Program-made: the position numbers and the translations under genes
Origin: Congeria kusceri
Lineage: Eukaryota > Mollusca > Bivalvia > Myida > Dreissenidae
NCBI GenBank assembly: GCA_027627225.1
Contig: CM051033.1
Span: 7,587,801-7,651,800 of the forward strand
DNA: 64,000 bases
Reading direction: 5' to 3'
In this document: one piece after another, positions 1 through 10,673 of the stretch
How positions within the stretch are numbered: the stretch's first letter is position 1
Layout: every line of letters starts with the position of its first letter
Notes under the pieces: model-generated
The model's input: only the letters and a program-made list of their open reading frames with translations
Databases searched by the model: none
What the model was told of the DNA's origin: nothing

Positions 1-1404
1 TTCCCTCACCAGATAGCTTAAAACTCGCTTAAAAAAAGCAGTTAACTATGTTTTCCAGAAAAAACACTCAGAACAGGTGCGCAAGGCTGTTTTAAGTTTC
101 GTACTTTCCGCCCAAATCCCGGGATTCCGCAGAATACGTCATCAGCGAGATTTTAAACATGTGACCCTGTTGGCCAAAATGGCATCCGACAATGCGGAAG
201 TAAAAATAAATCGGTTAAAGTCAAGTCCGATTAAAAAAAAATTACGCGCTTAAATGCAATAATTTCAACAATTAGTCGCTGAATAATTATTTTTTTCACA
301 TAAAATGCGTTATATATTAACTTATTCATGTTTGTAGTGTTAAAATTGTAACTTAAACAAACCATGGTTTATAACGGAAGTAGAAGGGGAGGTAACAAAT
401 CGAGTACTACTCTGTGGTAGCTACTAGAGCCTAGAAGTGCCTTGATGTTTCACTGTTTGCCACCTGATGCTACCAAGAATTGTTGTTGCAAGTGATCAGA
501 ATAGCAAACCTGTTATTAACCTGATTCTGAGAATTATACTATAATTTATTGACATTCATTACCAAAAAAACATCTTTTAAAAGGAATTTATACTGAAAAA
601 CCTCTTTTAAAATTGACATTTTAAAGAACTTAACAGACGACCTCTATTGACACATAGGATGGTACACTGCAGATATGTTATATCGCAATCCATTATTTCG
701 CGACATCCAATATATTGCGAATCGACCGAGGATCCCGGTTTTTTTCATGTACTTTTACTAAAAGACGACGTTCATAAATAAATAAAGTTTGGTCTGGATT
801 TTCTCACCTACATCGCTACTCTTTCATTCACACTCCTTTAGTGTGACAAACAATAACCCGACCCGCTCAAGATAAAAGTGTAACAGTTTGACATAATCAG
901 CTTACATCGCCCATGACAACGTCCTTTCACTGCTGTCGCTTTAATTAGCAGCCGAATTACACGCCGTCCACGTGGAGGGTGTCTACAGTAACCATATGTC
1001 ATAAATCAATACTGACCTATCTGAACGACAATAACATTATTGATACGGCGTTACATTTTTGTTTATTTTTTGTTTAAGAGGAAGTTCACATCATTCGCGA
1101 TATAGATGACCAAATTTGTTGTTATGTGCTATGAAACTTTTAAAACTTTTATATGATACATGTGTATGTCCAAGTTATATCTGGATCCGGCTAGATCGCG
1201 ATCCATGGGCCCCGCGAAAAGCGACATAACGGATCTGCAGTGTAGTCATATTATGAAGTTGAAACAAATGAGCACTAAGAAACTTTGTAATACAAATTTT
1301 TACTACCGTTCATTGTTTTTAGCTCACCTGAGCACAACGTGATGAGCTTTTGTGATTGCCTTTTGTCTGTCGTCGTTACTCGTTTGTCGTCAACATTTAC
1401 CTTG
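1..1404. other. AT-rich leader without a resolved gene
   Basis: No open frame with coding character, RNA gene or clear repeat stands out. The first 200 bases are richer in CpG than what follows and contain one short ATG frame, listed separately. The remainder looks like unique intergenic or intronic DNA. Confidence 0.5.
179..253 (+). CDS. Possible short first coding exon or uORF
   Basis: An ATG in a good animal context (AAAATGG) opens a 24-codon frame beginning MASDNAEVKIN and ending in TAA. The surrounding 180 bases are CpG-richer than the rest of the left end, as at some promoters. Weak GT donor-like sites occur inside, so it could be the first coding exon of the gene whose candidate exons follow at 3.1-6.5 kb. 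Nothing else links them. It may equally be a chance frame. Confidence 0.15.
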   Translation: MASDNAEVKINRLKSSPIKKKLRA

Positions 1405-1696
1405 TAAATATGCTATAGACCACATTTATTGCCCAATCTTTTTGAAACTTGTCGAGAACATTTGTTCCAATGATACCTTGGACGAGTTTGAAACTGGATC
1501 ATGTGGTGTCAAAAACTAGGTCACTAGGTCAAATTGAAGAGAAAGCTTGTGAACACTCTAGAGGCCACATTTTTTGCCCAATCAACATGAAACTTGCTCA
1601 GAACATTTATTCTTATGATATCTTGGTTGAGTTAGAAAAATGGTTACGCTGTGTTGAAAACCACGGCCACCAGGCAGCAGGGCAGTTTTTCTTATA
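1405..1696 (+). repeat. Interspersed bivalve-type repeat, left half
   Basis: Two diverged tandem subunits are visible, each with 'catgaaacttg' / 'gaacatttgttc' and 'gatatcttgg' motifs, a pattern common in dispersed molluscan repeats. The repeat is cut after 'cagtttttcttata' by the inserted element at 1697-2696 and resumes at 2697. Confidence 0.6.
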
Positions 1697-2696
1697 CTGG
1701 TTGGCGAGTAGTATCCGTGATTTTTTAGTAGTTTTTCTTTATTTTCAATCGCGTAAGTAATACTTTTAAAGAAAAGCTTGTTGCAGTACAAAGTTTGGCT
1801 CCTTCTGTTTACAAGGATGTAAATATCTTGTCATGACGTCATATGGTTTTTGTCCATATAAGGGGCTCCAAAAGGGAAATCAATACGCATTACTTGAAGC
1901 AATCAAACTAGTAGTATCCGTGATTTTTCCTTTCAATTGAAAATGCAATTTTTGTGCTATAAACCTCAAGATTTTAATCACTCTATACTATTCTACATTA
2001 TATTAAATACATCATAATGATGTTATATTATTAAATTCTATGCCAGAATGGTGATAATGCGACTACAAACATAAGTGGATGCCGGAAAATGGGCTTTTGA
2101 TTACCCCTTTCGCGTCCCTTAAAAATTTGCTGATTATAAATGGGAGATAACCATGTTATCATCGAAGTAGACGCTTCCCCTGCATTGAAATTTTGTCAAA
2201 ATCGTCCCGGAACTAGCCATATAATTTAGTAAACATTTTAAAATTCCAATTCTTTGTTAATATTTTCTTTGATTAAACATTTTGCGATTGCAATTCTTGA
2301 TTTGTTAAAGAAAATCTATTTCAAGAAAAATGCGTGTTGAATAAATGGTGGTGTTTAAATACTAAAATTGCTGCTTTATGTGAATAACCTAGCGACCACC
2401 CTCGGTAAACCGAAAATAGGGAAGTACAAGATAAAAATAAGGACCCAATTATAGATAAATGCGCATGCGCAAATACGTGAATGCCCCGCGAGGAGTTAAG
2501 TTGTTTTGAGATTTTTTTAAACAAAAATGAAAATATCTTGAAAAATATGAAGTTTTAGAGACTTCAACTTATACTGCGTTTGGAACAGTTGCTAGGTGGT
2601 GTGTGTAAACTCAACATTCAATGATGGAGAGCTTTTACACCTTTTAATATTCAAATCACGGATACTGCTAGTTCACGGATACTACTCGCCAACCAG
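1697..2696. mobile_element. 1,000-bp inverted-repeat DNA transposon, non-autonomous
   Basis: The first 24 bases (starting CTGGTTGGCGAGTAGT) are exactly the reverse complement of the last 24. TATA flanks both ends (1693-1696 and 2697-2700), so the target duplication is TATA or TA. Extra subterminal copies of 'tagtatccgtgatttt' lie near 1911, and an inverted copy lies near 2655. No transposase frame is present. The element interrupts an older repeat whose expected uninterrupted sequence can be read at about 2853-2893 ('cagttttcttatatggc'), which confirms the insertion. The superfamily is not assigned. Confidence 0.85.
2460..2471. promoter_or_regulatory. 12-bp palindrome matching NRF-1 consensus
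   Basis: TGCGCATGCGCA is a perfect palindrome identical to the core NRF-1 binding consensus of animals. It lies inside the 1-kb transposon, so it may be incidental. Related TGCGCATGCGTCA sequences recur in the exon-like modules at 29.4-34.8 kb. Confidence 0.3.
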
Positions 2697-2995
2697 TATA
2701 GTTATATTGAAAACTTTAAAAATCTAATTGTCTGTAACCACGGGCTTGATTTTGAAATAATTTCATAGAAATGGTCCTTGGTTTGGTTGATCATCTACCA
2801 AATTCATTTCATAAAAATTCATAAAAAAACAACATGGAGACCAGGGGCGCGGCAGTTTTCTTATATGGCTATATAGAAAACTTTGAAAGTCTTCTGATCG
2901 GAAACTGCTTCTGGATTTCAAATTTATTTCACAGATTTCAAAATCAACATGAAACTTGCTTAGCATCTCAGGTGGGAGACATAGGGCCTTACAGC
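2697..2995 (+). repeat. Interspersed bivalve-type repeat, right half
   Basis: This continues the repeat interrupted at 1696: 'ggggcgcggcagttttcttatatggctatatag' type sequence (read in parts near 2846-2880), 'catgaaacttgcttagcatctc', and an end resembling 'gggccttacagccctctta' that is typical of these repeats. Confidence 0.55.
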
Positions 2996-3102
2996 CCTCT
3001 TATAATATTTTAAGATTTAAATGCTTTTTTCTCCCAAAGCCTGTAGCTGTTGTTCAATTGCATTTTTGAAATGGAAGTTCTTATGTTCTATGTAGTTATC
3101 AG

Positions 3103-3275
3103 GGAGCAAACATGGACATATCCGACCTGTGTGTCAACATCAGCGAGAACCTCTTGTGAAGGTCAACAGTCACAAGGTTTCTGAGAACTCAGTGTTGGAC
3201 GCGTTGCAGGCCAGCAATCGATCAAACCATAGAGATCACAAACACTTTGAAGTGTTTAACAGTAACAGTGCAAAG
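3103..3275 (+). CDS. Candidate internal exon of an unrecognised gene
   Basis: The exon is bounded by a pyrimidine-containing acceptor ('tagttatcag') and a donor AAG|gtaatt. One frame is open throughout: two incoming bases, then 57 codons starting SKHGHIRPVCQHQ and ending FEVFNSNSAK, leaving on a codon boundary. The other frames contain stops. Composition is polar with many His, Asn and Ser, and no domain is recognised. The next acceptors downstream (4873, 5805) both give open frames when joined in phase 0, so this may be the penultimate exon of a + strand gene that begins further upstream. Exon status rests on splice signals and an open frame only. Confidence 0.4.
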
Positions 3276-4249
3276 GTAATTTACTGATTGGCGATATTTG
3301 ATTGACAATGCATTTAGCCATTAAATAAGTCAGGACTCATTGATTGATAAAAATGTCTTGTATTTATGTAAAAACATTTGTTTTCTGTAAAGGGTGTTTG
3401 CTGCAGATTGACCTGAGTCTGTGTGGTTATAAATTTCATCAGTTGTAGTATTGTTTTCAAAACATGTACCCAAGGCCGTCCTTAATAAATTGTTTGTTTG
3501 GTGTAACTCTACCTACTCATGAAAATGGCTGCTACCCCCAACAAATTTCAACAAGCGAAAAGTTAAACAATAATTTTTTTGTTATGTTTGTGTTTCTACT
3601 GCTATTTCAAGTCCTTTTTGTTTAATATAGTGGAAGTTAGCCCTCTGGTGCTCTTCTTTTTGGAGATTAACGCTGATGGCGGTATTGTAGAATATTATTT
3701 CATTACATGTTTTCTAAGCGATTTTTGAGTGAGTGTCGGATGTTAATTACCTTAGTTAAGGTTTGTAAATTGTTCTTCAGTGATTAACGTCCATGTATGA
3801 ATTGTCTTTAACGGATGTTCTTTAGAATAATGCTAGTAACAAACGTTGTTTACAACAAATGATTGCCTTATTAATTCGTCTTCAAGGATACATATATTTA
3901 GGATGTATTTAACTTAAAAGAAAAGTTTTATATTGCCTATATTGAATTTGTTCTTGTTAAAACTTGTTTCAAGAACAAATATGAGAAATCCATATCAGTG
4001 TTTTTTCATTTTTACACGTTTATAAATCAGTAAAACATCGGTATTGCAAGTACACAAGTACAACGGTCACATAGTAAGCGTGAACTATATATTCAATTTA
4101 CTACATTGAAAGAAAAAAAACCTACCAACCCAGCCACCTCTAAAATTCTGGGTAGGGATACGCCAAACCAACAATTTATTAAAGAGCGCCGGAATGTGTT
4201 TATTTAGCATTTATTAGTTTCCTTTCATTTGCTTATTCATTAAAAATAA
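3276..4249. other. Probable intron sequence, nothing specific
   Basis: AT-rich sequence between candidate exons. No frame, repeat or RNA gene is supported. Confidence 0.4.
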
Positions 4250-4812
4250 TCTTAAAGTACCAGAAAATACTCACTACCCAGTAGTGATAGTACTACTTCT
4301 AAACTACATAAAGCTCAGATATGCTTGAAATTAGTACTTCTCGAAAGAGACTTATTCACAGATTGTTTCGTATTATTAAAAAATGTCACTACATGTCTAA
4401 ACTTAAAAAAATAAACCATCTGGAATAACCAAAAACAAATATTATAATTATAAAGAAAACAAATAAAGTAAAACGATTTGCCTCTCCCGGAACTTGAGCC
4501 TACGACCTTCAGGTTCACTTGTCCAGTTCACTTAGCCAGTTGGGACTTTCAAATATAACCATGTATTTTAATGCCATGTAAGTGATACACATGTTTTACA
4601 AAATAGCCAAGAAAGCGTTGCAAACGCTGAATAATTTTAGCCATTTCATTTGATGATTATTCATAAATGACCCTATATTTCCTATATATTTCTGTGTCAG
4701 ATGTGTTATTTCGCTTCTTTATATACAATGTACTTTTCTTTTTTGAATTCTGTGTCAACAAATTTGAAAATTGTCAATTTGCCAATCCGTGAATAGGTTC
4801 CTTTAAGGACCA
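4250..4812. mobile_element. Degraded inverted-repeat element with internal tRNA-like segment
   Basis: The right end (4786-4810, 'ccgtgaataggttcctttaagg') matches the ends of the copies at 11350-11663 and 18241-18708. The left end is poorly preserved near 4250. On the - strand, 4477-4550 resembles a tRNA, with B-box-like 'ggctcaagttccggg' reading. A short palindrome, AGCGTTGCAAACGCT, at about 4615 corresponds to the one at 18421 in the third copy. Confidence 0.5.
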
Positions 4813-4872
4813 AATCTTTGCAGTAATATGTTCTGTTTCTGCTGAAACAATAGTGCACCTCTCATATTACAG

Positions 4873-5036
4873 GGGCAGTTACTCTGGGATCACTACAAGA
4901 TGAATGCAAAGTTGTTGCTACCAGAAATCTCAATAGTCACGAGGGACATCTGCAAAGCACACCCCAGCCCTCTGTTCAGGATGTCATGACGGGAACATGG
5001 TCTGTGTTTTTCAGTAGCAAGCTATGGATTTCTTAA
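4873..5036 (+). CDS. Candidate exon, possibly terminal, two frames possible
   Basis: Preceded by acceptor 'ctcatattacag'. Read in phase 0 after the 3103-3275 exon, it encodes 38 residues starting GQLLWDHYKMNAK and stops at 4987. Read with two incoming bases, it encodes AVTLGSLQDECKVV and continues to TAA at 5034. That second frame parallels the start of the exon at 6360 (SVTLASLNDDG), and the DNA at both starts is clearly similar (CAGTTAC-CT then ATCACTA). An AATAAA lies at 5071. It may therefore be one of several duplicated alternative last exons. No domain is recognised. Confidence 0.35.
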
Positions 5037-5424
5037 AATAGTAAAAAAAAATGTCAGCTGTTTTCACTTAAATAAAATTTACATTGGACTCCCATCACTG
5101 TACAAAAAATAGTTCATTAAAGGCCCTTTATTTTACATTGTAAAATAAGTACAATCTTTGTTATAAACTGTAAGTGTATTTAATTGTGTAGTTTTGAGAT
5201 CTTCTGTAATATGTCAACATTACGATCTAGTTTATAGTAGCGCCTTTGTTTTCTCTATTTGTAGATTTTATACTTTTCTACTTAAGTAAATAAATTAAAA
5301 TTTGCTTATTATATTGTTTAAATGGTAAACAACCCATTTGCTTTAAAATAAGACTTCATTATAATTATATAAAAGTTCCAAAAAAAACTGCATCTTTTTT
5401 TATAAAAGGATTTATTAATGCATG
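5037..5424. other. AT-rich sequence with one polyadenylation signal
   Basis: AATAAA at 5071-5076 could serve the candidate terminal exon just upstream. Otherwise nothing is seen. Confidence 0.35.
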
Positions 5425-5737
5425 CGCCGGACTGGCTAGCTCATTTGGTAGAGTGCAGGACTGCCAATCTGGGGTTTGTGAGGTTACTTTCCAGCCCGGT
5501 CACATAACATTCGTGGTGATTGGTCATGAAATTATTTCTACGGCCATTCTCCCCCTACCTCTGATTCAAGTAGGGCAGTTGTCAGTTACTGGAATAAGTA
5601 TGTGCACTTAGTACTGGTTAACCGCTTTGATCGGCTAAGCTTGCCCAGGACAATGTGAGTAGGTTAATTGGCCGCCGTTTTATGACTAAAATACTGTTAA
5701 ATATGGCATAAAATCAAAACAAATAGACAAAACAAGT
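5425..5737 (+). mobile_element. tRNA-derived SINE, family A, copy 1
   Basis: The tRNA-like head contains an A box (TAGCTCATTTGG) and a B box-like GGTTACTTTCC. A conserved body follows with 'ttctccccctacctc', 'gggcagttgtcagttac' and 'gtgcacttagtactgg'. The tail is rich in CAAA-type repeats. An inverted copy sharing all these blocks lies at 14797-15120, which establishes a family. Confidence 0.8.
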
Positions 5738-5804
5738 AATGCCTGCAACAATGTTCCCTCAGATTTGTGCCAATATTTAAAGTTATATTATTCTGCCTCT
5801 CTAG

Positions 5805-5947
5805 GTCGAGTTTATGCCAACCTTGAAGCAGCTGGTTACACTCATGGGCAGTATCAGCATCAGAGCAAGTGGGAGTACAGTGATCAGTGGCAAGACATAT
5901 TTACAGTTGTACAAACATTTGATGTAGCTGGATGTGAATTTCATTAA
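5805..5947 (+). CDS. Candidate exon, possibly alternative last exon
   Basis: Preceded by acceptor 'ttctgcctctctag'. Read in phase 0, it encodes 40 residues starting VEFMPTLKQLVTLMGS and stops at TAG 5925. With two incoming bases, it reads RVYANLEAAGYTHGQ and stops at TAA 5945. The phase-0 reading joins the 3103-3275 exon without a frame break and contains a VTL core like the exons at 4873 and 6360. It is unclear which frame, if any, is used. No domain is recognised. Confidence 0.3.
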
Positions 5948-6359
5948 AAAAGGTTGAGCACAGAGTTAAGTTTAGCCTCCCAGAAATTTACTATTTCGCA
6001 CATTCACTTTAAGCCTAGTTGTTGTAGCTCAAGGCTTATTGACACACTTTGAAACCTCCCCCAGTAGGACCCTACAAATGGCAAGGCGGACACCATTTCC
6101 GTTACACCACTGAGACTCTATTGCTCTTGGTATCTTGCTTTTGTTGCTGTTTGGGTAGTCATTTCAATACATATTCTTTACAAACATGTGCTTCAATTGT
6201 AAGTTTTATGAGAACGTCGTAGAAAATTCGAGATCTGATAGAGATTCAAGTATGGTTACATTATAGAAAAATTATTTTACTCTTACATGTCCAGTAAAGG
6301 TTTTGTTCAAGCTTTCACAAGAAAGTCTTCTGTTAATCAGAGCTACTCCCATATTTCAG

Positions 6360-6475
6360 GATCAGTTACACTAGCATCACTAAACGATGATGGTAGAGGC
6401 GTTCCCACTGTACGTGAAGCAGTTACTATGTCACGTCCAGAAGGCTACAGACTGCATCAGAAAAGAAGCAAGTAA
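6360..6475 (+). CDS. Candidate terminal exon
   Basis: Acceptor 'ctcccatatttcag' is followed by two bases and then SVTLASLNDDGRG, ending TAA at 6473-6475, about 38 codons with a basic C-terminus (HQKRSK). AATAAA at 6556 is a plausible polyadenylation signal 80 bases later. The start is similar in DNA and protein to the exon at 4873, which suggests exon duplication. Phase (two incoming bases) does not match the phase-0 end of the 3103-3275 exon, so an unseen exon would be needed between them. Confidence 0.35.
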
Positions 6476-6604
6476 AATTTCTGAAAAAGATTTTTATTGC
6501 TGTAGTATTGTTACAATTCAATTTGGTCAGAAAACTAGACCCGTAGTTTAGAATGAATAAATGGTTTCAATATGTTATCAGTTTGTAAAAGATTCACTTT
6601 ATTT

Positions 6605-6815
6605 CACAATTGTTTTTCAAGTTAGAGTTGTTAATCAGCTAATAAACAATGTTCGGAATTCTGATGGGTATGAATTAAACCACGAGGACTGTTGCCTAAG
6701 TTGTTTAATATACCACATCAGAATGACAAATCAGTGTTTATTAGCTGATAAACAACAAAAATGCAAAAATTATTTTGATTCTAACATAACCTTACAACAT
6801 CACAATTTGTCAAAC
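6605..6815 (+). mobile_element. Palindromic GTTGTTTAT-family element, copy 1
   Basis: Fold-back structure: 'gttgttaatcagctaataaacaa' type arm at 6627 and 'gtttattagctgataaacaac' arm at about 6743, with inner inverted arms 'ttctgatggg' and 'ccacatcagaa'. The right flank 'ttgattctaacat' is shared with the copies at 44.5, 48.3, 55.6 and 60.7 kb. Confidence 0.7.
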
Positions 6816-6829
6816 TGACTTAACTTTCG

Positions 6830-7670
6830 CCCATTTTTATGCTCCCCGGAAAGGTTCGGCCGAGCAAAAAGTTGTCGCTTAGTCGTTCTGGTCTGTAAAT
6901 TGGCCATGGACTAAGGGGTTTTAAAAGAACTTGGACACATGTTTGCCTCAATGAGACATCATGTCGCACACATAAACCAGGTCAAAGGTCAAGGTCACTC
7001 TTAGAAGTTAAAGGTTCATAGTCACACTGTTTGCATGGTCTATAGCTTGGCCATGTTTGGAGAGACTTTAAATTACTTTTCACAAATGTTTGCCTCAGAG
7101 AGTTGGTGTGTTGCACATGAATCAGGTCCATAGGTTAAAGGTCAATGTCACTCTTAGATGTCAAGGTCAAAATTAGCACTTCGCTTGTCCAGGCGTTTAC
7201 TTTGCCAAAGATTAAGAGATTTTCAAATTACCTAATATATGTGTTTGTCTCAATTAGAAGGCATGTCACACGCATAAAGCAGGTCTGTAAGTCAAGGTCA
7301 CTCTTAGAGGTCAAATGTCAAAATTGGCACTCTGCCTGCCCGGGCTATAACTTTGCCATGGATCGAGGGATTTTATAATTAATAGGAACAAGTGCTTGTC
7401 TCAATGAGACTGCATGTCACATGCATTCAGGTCAGTAGGTCCAAGGTCAAGGTCACACTCAGTATTCTGAGGTCAATATTGGCTTGGGCCACGGATGGAG
7501 GGATTTTAAAACTGCCTTGCACAAATGTTTACCTCAATGAGACAGTATGACACGCACATGAATGTAGGTCAAAGGTCAAGGTCACAGTGAGAGGTCGATG
7601 ATCAAAAATGGGATTTTTCAATGACTTGGCACAAATGTTTGCCTCAATGCGACGGTGTGGTGCTTTTAAC
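6830..7670 (+). repeat. Tandem ~150-bp satellite rich in AGGTCA half-sites
   Basis: About five to six diverged monomers repeat the order 'tttgcctcaatgagac', 'aggtcaaaggtcaaggtcac', 'actttgccatgg', starting near 6930, 7074, 7225, 7380, 7515 and 7625. It is preceded by 'atttttatgctccccgg', a common leader of dispersed molluscan repeats. It is probably the core of a pearl-like non-autonomous element. The true ends are not resolved. Confidence 0.7.
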
Positions 7671-8600
7671 TAGGCAACATTGTCAAGCAGTGTCACAGCA
7701 GCATCAGGAAGCATCTATCTGTTTTACCCATATTCTTGTCAGTATTTATTGAGTGTACATTCCTAATTTGTACAATTAACATCAACGCCAAATGTTATTT
7801 CAAAGATTAAAGATGACAGACATGGCAAAAGACCATCAGCCCATCAGACATTGCCGGTAAAAATGTCAAAAGGCCGGCGATGAAATCCAAGTACTTGTAT
7901 ATTGGATTTTTACGGACCCCAAATATAAATGTAATTTACTCACTATTTTCATTGTTGTTAGCATCCATAATATCGAGGGCTTAGAGCAAAAACCTAGTAT
8001 CGGGCAAATTTTCCAAAAATGGATTTTTGCTATATACAGATGTATTTTTCATATACACATAATGTTACAAAATTTTAGAACTGTATCTTGATTAGTTTTG
8101 AAGATATTGATTTGTGATCAAATCAAGTATCAATTATCTTGTCCATTGTTTGGAACATTAAGCCAGTATATCTAGATACCATTCATACAGCAGACGAAAT
8201 ATGTTGAAGAATACGAGCAAATACATGCAAATAAATATGCCATGTCTTTGCTCCAATACTTTCATGAATTTTTTGAATGCATCATTCAAGCAAAGACATA
8301 GTTCATTGAGTTACAGGGTTTTTGCTCTTACATTAAGTAAGTATTGTAATGAGTATTCAAGCAGCATAAACCAAGTAAGATGATATACTATGGTTTTGTT
8401 TTCAAGTTTACAGTGCAATGGTTTTAGCATAAACCATGCATAGTTAGTTACAGCCTTTTTCTGCTAATGAAACACAACAAATCATCAATTAATGTGAAAC
8501 CAAACCAGGCTTATCAGTATAGACAACATTTTTGCTGGGAAACTTTATCTGTCAACCGTGCTAATTAGATGATAAAAGCAAGTATGATCAAACATCAGCA
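7671..8600. other. AT-rich sequence, nothing specific
   Basis: No coding frame or repeat is supported. It probably contains the promoter side of the OTU-type gene that follows. Confidence 0.35.
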
Positions 8601-8643
8601 CCTTTTTAGTGTTATTACTGTTAGAGGAACAGATCACAGCAAG

Positions 8644-8932
8644 GTATGAATTATGTTTAAAATATTTTTATTTTTATTTTTTTTTATTTGAACTTCAAAC
8701 AAACTAAATAAAGTAGTTAAATAATAATTTTTGTGTTATAATTATTTGATTTAAATAGTATTTTAATTTTAATATTTTAATACAATGATAATTTGAGGCT
8801 AAAAGTGGCAAAACTGTTTGTTTTTTAAACATTGTTTATGTTATTATAACTAAATCAATGTATGAATTTATTTAGTGCTGTTTCAATTATTAAAGTTGGT
8901 TATGAGCTCCTACATTTTGTTGCTTTTTGCAG
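8644..8932 (+). other. Probable 5' intron of the OTU-type gene
   Basis: Donor CAGCAAG|gtatga at 8643/8644 and acceptor 'ttgttgctttttgcag' ending at 8932, directly before the ATG at 8933. The interior is very AT-rich. This would make the start codon the first bases of exon 2, after a non-coding exon ending at 8643. Confidence 0.45.
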
Positions 8933-10331
8933 ATGTGGTCTGATTCTGAAGATGATCGATTAATCAAAACTGCTATAGAATTGGAAGATACATATTTCAC
9001 ACAACAAGAAGGTGCACATAATGTTACACCATGTCCCACAGAGCAAGACGATCATTAACAAGAAGAAAATACAACACATACAATGGATAGATCGTGTGAA
9101 GAAATCATTCCCACAAATGAAACAGTTAATGAAACTGGAAAAAACAGTGTTCAGAGAAAGAAGAGAAGACAAAAACAAACAAGAAAAAAACTGAAATATA
9201 TATATTCGTCTAGCTCTAATGAAGATATTCCACTAAGCCTATATAGTGAAAAGATAAAAAACGCTCTCATTGAATCCGACGACAGCGATCGTGACCAAAC
9301 ATTTGTGCCAGTTTCCAAAGACCTTAACTCAACAGACACAGAATTCTATTCAGATGTGTCTAATGAAACACGTAACGACAAAAAAACAACAAAAAAAACA
9401 TCCCCAATCCGAATTGCATAACGCAAAGGATACTAGTGCTGTTCAATCGTTAGTTCAATGTGCAATTGTCAAAGCAAATGAAGGACGTGTAGATCAAATT
9501 CTTTTTGCCCATGGCTTTACAAGATGTGCAATGCCGCGACATGGAAACTGCTTTTTTGATGCAGCACTTCATTCAGGTAAAATCAGTGGAACAAGTCTGG
9601 AGCTTCGTCATGCTCTGTGCGATCATTTAGCACAAAACGCAGAAGAATATATTGGCTTTCTCTTGAACAGATTTTCTCCCGAAGACGAGGAGCCATTTGT
9701 TGCAAATTATTTGGAAGAAGTGGAAAACTTGAAACAAGAAGGATATTGGTCCAATAAAGTGGCAGACTTTCTTCCTCTTGCGCTTGCAAATCATACTGGT
9801 TTTACAGTGAATATTTACACAAGCAAACCTGAACAACCTGTTATAGTTGTACAGCCTTCACTTGTCTCTTGTCAAGCTTCTGCATCGATTCATATTGCCT
9901 ACATCTCGGCAATAAATGTTCTTGAGCACTATGATGCATGTGAATCGATAAAGACCACCAGCAATGATGCTACTCAAAGTCAGACGCTATGTGATGATAC
10001 TGCTGCATCAGCTCATGGAAACGAAAATGAGCAGATCTTCATTGCTACTCCAATACCAGCATCACAAAAATCTACCAGTACTCCACGAAAAAAGGCAAAA
10101 TTCTTAACACCCCCAAAGAAAAAACTCTGTAGAAAGCGAAAGGCAACACCAGATAACTGGAAACGAAATGTTCGCAAAAAGCTTAAATTAAGTGGGCAGG
10201 AATACACATCTGCAACTGGTAACATTATTCCCAAGAAGTATATTAAACCTTGCAATTGCTCCAAGTGTAGATACAAATGTAACCAACAGTGTACAGAGGT
10301 AGACCGAATAGACCGTTTCTTTTTTGGCTGA
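8933..10331 (+). pseudogene. OTU-family cysteine protease gene, broken by a stop and a frameshift
   Basis: The frame starts MWSDSEDDRLIK at 8933, has an in-frame TAA at 9056, continues acidic and Lys-rich to about 9400, then needs a one-base shift within A-runs near 9375-9400 to enter the frame that ends at 10331. Numbered from 9270 in that last frame, an OTU domain spans about residues 75-225. It has RHGNCFFDAAL (Cys94 as nucleophile, but His where OTUs have Asp in DGNC), GYWSN near 160 and a C-terminal EHYD with His220 as the expected general base. Residues 272-307 are strongly basic, like a nuclear localisation signal. A Cys cluster (C328, C330, C333, C337, C341) follows, then the frame stops. 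OTU enzymes remove ubiquitin. The Cys cluster resembles one that precedes transposase-like domains in some animal elements, so I infer a truncated transposon-borne gene. No transposase core is seen downstream. Confidence 0.7.
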
Positions 10332-10440
10332 GTATAGTTAGATTTCGTCTCATGTATAAGATACATGTGTTCAGCGCTGATATTGACATTTATTGAGCTT
10401 ATGTTATCAATGTAAGGCTTTTGTTATAGTTCATTATATA

Positions 10441-10673
10441 TTATTTAGCTCCATAAACACGACATTCTTTGTGAGCTATTGGAATACGAGACCTTTCCTT
10501 CGTCATCAGTTGTCTTGACCTTGAGTGCACAACTGATAGTACAACTGAAACGTTTAAACCACTGACAAGTAACAGACAAGTAGTTGCCTCGTGTTTGAAA
10601 ACCATAAAACAACACGTTTCCTTTTTGTCCACTAGAGTGAAGTAAACTTTCACAGACTGTGTTCCATTTGAGT
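10441..10673 (-). CDS. Candidate 3'-terminal exon, unrecognised
   Basis: On the - strand, acceptor-like 'ttttgcctaag' is followed by two bases and an open frame of 76 codons starting SNGTQSVKVYFTLVDKK and ending KECRVYGAK, stop at 10441-10443. A hydrophobic stretch (CLLLVSGLNVSVVLSVV) sits in the middle and could be a membrane segment or a buried strand. The opposite strand has stops in the matching frames. No family is recognised. It could be a terminal exon of a - strand gene, but the acceptor is weak. Confidence 0.3.

Noticed and set aside
1449..1760. 103-codon + frame
   Set aside because: Runs across the junction of an old repeat and a transposon end, with no splice or family support.
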